Source: Oscillospiraceae bacterium | GTDB taxonomy: Bacteria > Bacillota > Clostridia > Oscillospirales > Ruminococcaceae | Direction of reading: 5' to 3' | DNA: 10,893 nucleotides | NCBI GenBank assembly: GCA_003445125.1 | Contig: DLVP01000116.1 | Coordinates: 560-11,452, forward strand | Shown: positions 6,660 to 10,893 of the stretch, piece after piece | How positions within the stretch are numbered: position 1 is the first letter of the stretch | Layout of the letters: every line of letters starts with the position of its first letter | The notes under the pieces: generated by a model | What the model was told of the DNA's origin: nothing | What the model saw: only the letters and a program-made list of their open reading frames with translations | Database searches by the model: none | Program-made: the position numbers and the translations under genes

Positions 6660-6747
6660 GCACTGCAACCGGACAGCGACAGGCTGCCCTCTTTTCAAGA
6701 GGGGAGCAGTCAGCCGTTCGGCTGACTGAGGGGTGTTGCGGTTTTGG
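6660..6747. repeat. Double-hairpin intergenic repeat, copy A
   Basis: It contains an imperfect hairpin around CCCTCTT-TTC-AAGAGGG (about 6683-6708), then a perfect 9-bp hairpin CAGTCAGCC-GTTC-GGCTGACTG (6707-6728), then GAGGGGTGTTG. It is homologous to copy B over about 85 bp, including the flank GGACAGCGAYAGG. Its form is that of the intergenic palindromic repeats I recall from Oscillospiraceae genomes. Confidence 0.85.
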
Positions 6748-6835
6748 AAAAACTGAAGGTGAAGTGAAAAATCCAAGGCTTCAAACCCCCAAATCCGCAC
6801 ACTTTTCTTCTGCGGCAGTGCAGCCGCGTTGCCAT

Positions 6836-6885
6836 GAGCCTTCCTCCGGGAGGAAGGTGTCACGCGCGAGCGTGACGAGAGGAGC
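6836..6885. repeat. Double-hairpin intergenic repeat of a second family
   Basis: CCTTCCTCC-G-GGAGGAAGG (6839-6857) is followed at once by GTCACGC-GCGA-GCGTGAC (6859-6876). The design is the same as in copies A and B (purine/pyrimidine hairpin, then a GC hairpin, then GAGAGGAG) but the sequence differs. It lies between the two related copies. Confidence 0.8.
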
Positions 6886-6983
6886 CCGCGGGACGGAAAG
6901 GCGGCAAGAAGTTGTTGTTTTGCACTTTCGGTGACTTTCCCGTTCTTTTGATTCAAGAGATTTTCGCCGCAGTTTCTTTTTTC

Positions 6984-7067
6984 GCACCGCAGTCGGACAG
7001 CGATAGGCTCCCCTCTTTTCAAGAGGGGAGCTGTCGCCGTAGGCGACTGAGGGGTGTTGGGGTTCGG
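6984..7067. repeat. Double-hairpin intergenic repeat, copy B
   Basis: A perfect hairpin GCTCCCCTCTT-TTC-AAGAGGGGAGC is followed by GTCGCC-GTA-GGCGAC (7033-7047) and TGAGGGGTGTTG. It is in the same orientation as copy A about 325 bp downstream. The second stem differs from copy A on both arms in a pair-preserving way. Confidence 0.87.
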
Positions 7068-7188
7068 AAGGAAGTAAACTTGCAACAAAGCAGTCCGTCT
7101 CCCATAGCCTCCGAAAGGAGAACACAGAAAACGGAATTTTTTGATGAAAACGGCTCTTATCTTGCTGCCTTTTGACGGAGGCACTGCC

Positions 7189-7761
7189 TCACGCAAGCTC
7201 CCGCGCAAGAATTGCCCGCATGGTTTGCAGGGCGGCGGTGCTTTCGTCGGCGCCGTCATTTTCCAGAAGCCGCGTCGTGCCGTAAATCAGCGCGCGGAGC
7301 AAAAACGTTTTCTGCGCAGCAGTTTCCGCATCCCAGCCGCGCTCGTGTCCGAGCGCGGCGGTCAGCTCGGCGATCTTTTTCATCGGGCGGTCAATTTCCG
7401 CGCGCTCGCGCGTGTCCAGCCCCCGTTCATCCACGCGCAGAATCGCGCCGAAATCGGGATTTGCCGCCGCAAAACGGACATTTGCCAGACAAAGCTCAAT
7501 CAGCAGGCGGCACGGGTCTTCGCGATGCGCCGCCGCGATCGCCTCCTCCAGAAGCTCCCACTGACAGTTGACATAGCAAAGAATCGCCAAAATCAGCTCG
7601 TCCTTGTTCTTGAAATGCTTATAGGGCGCGGCACACGACGCTCCGCAGGCGGACGCCACCCGCCGCAGGGAAAAATCGGCAAGTCCGTGCTGACGCAGCT
7701 CGGCAATTCCCGCCACAATCAGCCGCGTGCGCAGCTGCTGTGATTCAAAATGATCCTCCAT
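7189..7761 (-). CDS. TetR/AcrR-family transcriptional regulator
   Basis: 190-residue DNA-binding regulator. Start ATG 7761-7759 was chosen because GGAAAGG (plus 7769-7775) lies seven bases upstream; the frame continues upstream to 7842 but that extension crosses the promoter and operator. The helix-turn-helix is at about 12-58, with FSLRRVASACGASCAAPYKHFKNKDELI at its core (residues 30-57); the APYKHF form is typical of the TetR subgroup with a WHG-like C-terminal domain. The C-terminal region RALIYGTTRLLENDG (156-170) fits loosely. All six cysteines (39, 43, 62, 66, 84, 91) fall in the first half, including two C-x3-C pairs. It is divergent from the aminotransferase-pheA-aroB operon, and dyads behind both promoters suggest it controls both. 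The ligand is unknown; an aromatic metabolite is a guess from context. Confidence 0.93.
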   Translation of the reverse strand: MEDHFESQQLRTRLIVAGIAELRQHGLADFSLRRVASACGASCAAPYKHFKNKDELILAILCYVNCQWELLEEAIAAAHREDPCRLLIELCLANVRFAAANPDFGAILRVDERGLDTRERAEIDRPMKKIAELTAALGHERGWDAETAAQKTFLLRALIYGTTRLLENDGADESTAALQTMRAILARELA

Positions 7762-7778
7762 ACAAACACCTTTCCACA

Positions 7779-7795
7779 GGTTATCAGTGCTACCT
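7779..7795. promoter_or_regulatory. Candidate TetR operator, tetR side
   Basis: GGTTATCAGTGCTACCT shares its first 11 bases exactly, and 14 of 17 overall, with the dyad at 7901-7917. It sits between the tetR promoter and its SD. The right arm is degenerate, which may mean weaker binding for autoregulation. Confidence 0.65.
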
Positions 7796-7813
7796 GACGT
7801 TTTTCTTTCGTTC

Positions 7814-7842
7814 AGTTTAGCACAAATCCCGCAAAAATGCAA
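7814..7842 (-). promoter_or_regulatory. Sigma-A promoter of tetR
   Basis: On the minus strand, TTGCAT (plus 7837-7842) and TAAACT (plus 7814-7819) have a 17-base spacer; the start is predicted near 7807. The dyad at 7779-7795 then lies in the early transcribed region. Confidence 0.72.
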
Positions 7843-7861
7843 GGTTTTTGGAGAAAAGCCC

Positions 7862-7889
7862 TTGACGAAGGCAAAAAATGAGGTATACT
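7862..7889 (+). promoter_or_regulatory. Sigma-A promoter of the aminotransferase-pheA-aroB operon
   Basis: TTGACG (7862-7867) and TATACT (7884-7889) with a 16-base spacer; the start is predicted near 7896. The -35 boxes of the two divergent promoters are 20 bp apart. Confidence 0.82.
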
Positions 7890-7900
7890 ATTACTATCAA

Positions 7901-7917
7901 GGTTATCAGTGTTAACC
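7901..7917. promoter_or_regulatory. Candidate TetR operator, aromatic operon side
   Basis: GGTTATCAGTGTTAACC is a 17-bp dyad: outer arms GGTTA/TAACC and inner CA/TG pair around a central G, with one mismatched position on each side. It begins about five bases after the predicted transcription start, inside the RNA polymerase footprint, a usual place for TetR-family repression. A second copy lies behind the tetR promoter. Confidence 0.75.
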
Positions 7918-7941
7918 GCTTTCAGAAAAGGATGTGATTTT

Positions 7942-9135
7942 ATGTTTTCTCAGTCCATGCTCGCGCTCGGACGAAAAAGCTCAGTGATTCGGGAGATTTT
8001 TGCGTATGCTTCCCGCCGCCGCGAGGAAATCGGCACCGACCGCGTGTTCGATTTCAGTATCGGAAACCCCGCCGTGCCCCCTCCGCAGGAGGTGACGGAC
8101 TGTATCCGCCGTTTGCTTGACCTGCCCGATCAGACGACACTGCACGGCTACACCGCCGCGCCCGGCGACCGCGCCGTGCGTGAGGCGATTGCCGCCGATC
8201 TGCGCAGCCGCTGCGGCATCCGCGCGGACGCGTCGCTGATTTATATGACATCCGGAGCTTCGGCTTCGCTTTCCATTGCACTCAAAGCACTTGCCGAGCC
8301 GCAGGACGAAGTGATTGTTTTCGCGCCGTTTTTCCCGGAATATCGCGTGTATGTCGAACAGCCGGGGATGAAGCTTGTGTGCGTGCCGTCCCGCGCGGGC
8401 GACTTCCAGATCGACGAAGCGGCGCTTCAAGCTGCGTTGAGCCCGCATACCAAGGCGGTGATTATCAATTCGCCGAACAACCCCACAGGCGCGATTTTGA
8501 CCGAGGAAAGCCTGAAAGCATTGGCATCTGCGCTGAAACGCGCCGAAACGCAGTTCGGACATCCGATTTTTCTGATCAGCGACGAGCCGTACCGCGAGCT
8601 GACCTATGACGGCGCAGTCACGCCTGCCGTGACGAAATTTTACGATAACACCGTGGTCTGCTATTCCTTCAGCAAGTCCCTTTCTCTGCCGGGCGAACGC
8701 ATCGGCTACATCGCCGTTTCGCCCGACTGCACCGAAGCCGCCGCCCTGTTTGACGCCGTCTGCGGCGCGGGGCGCGCCTTGGGATTTGTCTGCGCACCGA
8801 CGATGTTCCAGCAGGTGGCGGCGGCGTGCTGTTCGCTGACGTCTGACCTTGCGGTCTACGACAAGAACCGCCGCCTGCTCTACGACGCGCTCACCTCCTT
8901 CGGCTTTGAAGCGGTATTCCCCGACGGCGCGTTCTATCTTTTTGTCAAATCTCCCGAACCCGACGCCGCCGCGTTCTGCGAAAAGGCGAAAAAACGGGAG
9001 CTTCTGCTCGTGCCGAGCGACGATTTCGGCTGCCCCGGCTATGTGCGCATCGCGTACTGCGTGAGCACCGATCAGATTACACGATCTCTGCCGGCATTTG
9101 AACTGCTGGCAAAAGACTACGGATTGAGAGGATAA
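7942..9135 (+). CDS. PLP-dependent class I/II aminotransferase (likely aromatic or aspartate type)
   Basis: 397-residue fold-type I aminotransferase. Start ATG 7942 follows AAAAGG at about ten bases; the frame also has a GTG at 7909, but that lies within the operator. The N-terminus MLALGRKSSVIREIF (6-20) and FSIGNPAVPPP (38-48) are typical of a clostridial aminotransferase group. Active-site marks are SGASASL for PLP phosphate (104-110), NSPNNPTG at 176-183 (N180), SDEPYRE at 213-219 (D214, Y217), the Schiff-base lysine in YSFSKSLSLPGERIGY (K245) and the substrate carboxylate arginine in YVRIAYC (R369). As first gene before pheA and aroB it probably makes phenylalanine (and perhaps tyrosine) from the keto acids. 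Substrate range cannot be read from sequence. Confidence 0.93.
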   Translation: MFSQSMLALGRKSSVIREIFAYASRRREEIGTDRVFDFSIGNPAVPPPQEVTDCIRRLLDLPDQTTLHGYTAAPGDRAVREAIAADLRSRCGIRADASLIYMTSGASASLSIALKALAEPQDEVIVFAPFFPEYRVYVEQPGMKLVCVPSRAGDFQIDEAALQAALSPHTKAVIINSPNNPTGAILTEESLKALASALKRAETQFGHPIFLISDEPYRELTYDGAVTPAVTKFYDNTVVCYSFSKSLSLPGERIGYIAVSPDCTEAAALFDAVCGAGRALGFVCAPTMFQQVAAACCSLTSDLAVYDKNRRLLYDALTSFGFEAVFPDGAFYLFVKSPEPDAAAFCEKAKKRELLLVPSDDFGCPGYVRIAYCVSTDQITRSLPAFELLAKDYGLRG

Positions 9136-9139
9136 AACT

Positions 9140-10222
9140 ATGGACGAATTGCAGCTGGCAAGACAGGAAATCAACGCCGCCGACGAGGAAATGGCGCGGC
9201 TTTTTGAAAAGCGCATGGAGGCGGCACGGAAAATTGCCGCTTATAAAAAGGAACACGGGCTGCCCGTGTTTGATGAGGCGCGGGAAAAACAGGTGCTGGA
9301 GAGCGGCGCCGAGCGCGTGGAGGACGACGAGCTTCGCGGCTATTACACCGAGTTTCTGCGCGATGTGATGACCGTTTCCAAGCAGTTTCAGAGCTGCCTG
9401 ATGGAGGGCATGAAGATCGCTTACTGCGGCGCGCCGGGCGCGTTTGCCTGCCTGGCTGCGGGAAAGGTGTTCCCCGACGCGAAAAAAATCGGATTTCCGA
9501 GCTTTAAGGAAGCCTATGCCGCCGTGGAAAACGGCGAGTGCGATGCGGCGGTTCTGCCGCTTGAAAACAGCTTTGCGGGCGAGGTCGGACAGGTGACGGA
9601 TCTGCTCTTTTCGGGTTCGTTGTTCATCAACGGCACCACGGCGCTGAGCGTGTCGCACGATCTGCTTGCCGCGCGCGGCACACGGCTGGAGGACGTCACC
9701 GAGGTCGTCAGCCATCCGCAGGCACTGGCGCAGTGCAGTGCGTTTCTCAAGGCGCATCACCTGCGCGAGACCACGTTTGAAAATACGGCGCTTGCGGCGC
9801 AGTATGTGGTGGAAAAACACGATCCGCACCTTGCCGCGATTGCCTCTTCTGCCAGTGCGGAGGAATACGGGCTGGACATTCTTGCACAAAATATACAAGA
9901 TGTACAGAATAATACCACACGTTTTGCAATTCTTTCCCGCGCGGAAAACCGCAGTCTTGCCAAGCGTTCGGGCGCGCATTTTGTGCTGATGTTCACGGTG
10001 AAGAACGAAGCGGGCGCGCTGGCACGCGCCCTGAACATCGTCGGCGCGCACGGGTTTAATATGCGCACGCTGCGCAGCCGCCCGATGAAGGAACTGCTGT
10101 GGCAGTATTACTTCTATCTGGAAGCCGAGGGCAACATCCACGGCAACGAAGGAAAATGTATGCTTGAAGAATTGCAGGTCTGCTGTGACCGCGTGAAGCC
10201 GGTCGGCACCTTTACGGAGTGA
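9140..10222 (+). CDS. pheA: Bifunctional chorismate mutase/prephenate dehydratase with ACT domain
   Basis: 360-residue cytoplasmic enzyme converting chorismate to prephenate and then phenylpyruvate. Start ATG 9140 is four bases after the aminotransferase stop, with GAGAGGA (9126-9132) as SD. Residues 1-85 are an AroQ-type all-helical chorismate mutase (LARQEINAAD, EKRMEAARKIAAYK, FDEAREKQVLE). Residues 92-265 are prephenate dehydratase: IAYCGAPGAFA at 93-103, PLENSFAGEV at 140-149, SHPQAL at 191-196 and the catalytic NNTTRF at 257-262. Residues about 278-355 form an ACT regulatory domain, with GALA at 292-295 and RSRP at 312-315 in the places of the GALV and ESRP phenylalanine-binding motifs of E. 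coli PheA. The Glu-to-Arg change could alter feedback inhibition, though related clostridial enzymes may share it. Confidence 0.96.
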   Translation: MDELQLARQEINAADEEMARLFEKRMEAARKIAAYKKEHGLPVFDEAREKQVLESGAERVEDDELRGYYTEFLRDVMTVSKQFQSCLMEGMKIAYCGAPGAFACLAAGKVFPDAKKIGFPSFKEAYAAVENGECDAAVLPLENSFAGEVGQVTDLLFSGSLFINGTTALSVSHDLLAARGTRLEDVTEVVSHPQALAQCSAFLKAHHLRETTFENTALAAQYVVEKHDPHLAAIASSASAEEYGLDILAQNIQDVQNNTTRFAILSRAENRSLAKRSGAHFVLMFTVKNEAGALARALNIVGAHGFNMRTLRSRPMKELLWQYYFYLEAEGNIHGNEGKCMLEELQVCCDRVKPVGTFTE

Positions 10223-10227
10223 GTGAA

Positions 10228-10893
10228 ATGAAAGTGGACGTCCGCACACAGCCCGATCCTTATACTGTACACATTGAACGCGGCATTCTTCGCCGTGCCG
10301 GAGAAATTCTGCCGCTGAACCGCCGCGCGCTGGTGGTCACGGACAGCGGCGTGCCGAAAGAATACGCCGAGACGGTTTGCGCGCAGTGCGCCGCGCCGAC
10401 AGCGGTCACCCTGCCGTCCGGCGAGGAAACCAAGAGCTTTTCGTCACTTCAGACGCTCTGCCGCGTGATGCTGGAAAAAGGATTCACCCGCACCGATGCC
10501 GTCGTCGCCGTCGGCGGCGGCGTAATCGGCGATCTGGCGGGCTTTGCCGCGTCGGTGTATATGCGCGGAATCGATTTCTTTAATTTTCCCACCACCCTGC
10601 TTTCCCAGGTCGATTCTTCGATCGGCGGGAAAACGGCGGTGAATTTTGAGGGCGTGAAAAACGTCATCGGCACATTCTACCAGCCCTCTGCCGTGCTCAT
10701 CGATCCGCTCACGCTCGACACCCTGCCGAAACGGCAGATTGCCTCCGGTATGGCAGAAGTAATCAAAATGGCGGCAACATTTGACGCCGACCTGTTTGAG
10801 TCTCTGGAAAACGGCAATCTTCCCATCGAAGAAATCATTGCCCGCGCCCTGCGGATCAAGGCGCGTGTCGTCGAAGCCGACACGCGCGAGGCG
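10228..10893 (+). CDS. aroB: 3-dehydroquinate synthase (3' end beyond window)
   Basis: First 222 codons, open to the right edge; family length is about 350, so roughly a third is missing. It makes 3-dehydroquinate from DAHP, the second step of the shikimate pathway, using NAD and a divalent metal. Start ATG 10228 is five bases after the pheA stop, with GGAG (10216-10219) as SD. Visible motifs are the NAD-binding VAVGGGVIGDLAGFAASVYMRG (residues 93-114), FPTTLLSQVDSSIGGKTAVN at 120-139, SGMAEVIK at 173-180 with the metal ligand E177, and IKARVVEADTRE at 210-221. The second metal-binding histidine region would lie beyond the window. It is the third gene of the aromatic operon, and more shikimate genes may follow. 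Confidence 0.96.
   Translation, partial: MKVDVRTQPDPYTVHIERGILRRAGEILPLNRRALVVTDSGVPKEYAETVCAQCAAPTAVTLPSGEETKSFSSLQTLCRVMLEKGFTRTDAVVAVGGGVIGDLAGFAASVYMRGIDFFNFPTTLLSQVDSSIGGKTAVNFEGVKNVIGTFYQPSAVLIDPLTLDTLPKRQIASGMAEVIKMAATFDADLFESLENGNLPIEEIIARALRIKARVVEADTREA

Larger units (their letters stand above)
6587..7188. other. Non-coding repeat island between the ABC operon and tetR
   Basis: About 600 bases without a supportable gene. The contents are the livF terminator, three double-hairpin repeats and connecting sequence. Open frames on both strands here lack SDs, translate the repeats themselves (for example a minus-strand frame reading TAPLLKRG twice) and resemble no protein family. On the tetR side, GAGGCA-C-TGCCTC (7178-7190) overlaps the tetR stop but has no T-run. 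Confidence 0.8.

Noticed and set aside
6600..7140. CRISPR-like repeat array
   Set aside because: Only two related units about 325 bp apart plus one unrelated hairpin pair; no regular spacers and no cas genes.
7146..7174. Possible terminator downstream of tetR (AAAAcGGC with GCCTTTT)
   Set aside because: Only about seven pairs with a bulge and a 12-base loop; the tail on the minus strand is only TTTT. Too weak to call.
6507..7259. Minus-strand open frame of 250 codons over the repeat island
   Set aside because: It translates the double-hairpin repeats twice (TAPLLKRG) and runs into livF and tetR; no SD or family match. Such frames are a common mis-annotation of palindromic repeats.
7141..7743. 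Plus-strand open frame opposite tetR
   Set aside because: The minus strand encodes a clear TetR helix-turn-helix with SD and promoter; the plus frame has no SD or recognisable domain.

Overview
The window looks like a chromosomal piece of a Gram-positive clostridial bacterium, probably of the Oscillospiraceae/Ruminococcaceae type. This is inferred from the fairly high GC, strong GGAGG-type ribosome binding sites, sigma-A promoters with 16-17 bp spacers, BlaR1/BlaI-type and TetR-type regulators, a lipoprotein binding protein, and double-hairpin intergenic repeats of a kind I recall from gut clostridia. No genus can be named from sequence alone.

Layout. (1) Positions 1-1330, minus strand: a blaI-blaR1 style pair, a winged-helix repressor followed with an 8-nt overlap by a membrane M56 metalloprotease cut by the left edge. 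It has a clear promoter and candidate ACAnnTGT operators. (2) Positions 1460-6650, plus strand: a complete branched-chain/polar amino acid ABC importer operon in the order binding protein, two permeases, two ATPases (livJ-H-M-G-F layout). It has a consensus promoter, a leader of about 180 nt, a hairpin with a T-run between binding protein and permeases, and a strong terminator at the end. (3) Positions 6650-7188: a non-coding island with three double-hairpin repeat elements. (4) Positions 7189-7761, minus strand: a TetR-family regulator. (5) Positions 7942-10893, plus strand: a divergent operon of a PLP aminotransferase, bifunctional chorismate mutase/prephenate dehydratase (pheA) and 3-dehydroquinate synthase (aroB, cut by the right edge).

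The most unusual feature is the binding protein at 1679-2983. Behind a normal lipoprotein signal its two sequence halves are in swapped order: the part that normally follows the first hinge crossing comes first, and the part that normally begins the mature protein comes last, ending at the first hinge. It reads as a circularly permuted LivJ-type protein in one uninterrupted frame, sitting where the ordinary livJ gene should be.

The second point of interest is the tetR/aminotransferase divergent region. Each promoter is followed by a copy of the same dyad, GGTTATCAGTG plus a more variable right arm. This suggests that a small, cysteine-rich TetR protein controls itself and an aromatic amino acid operon together.
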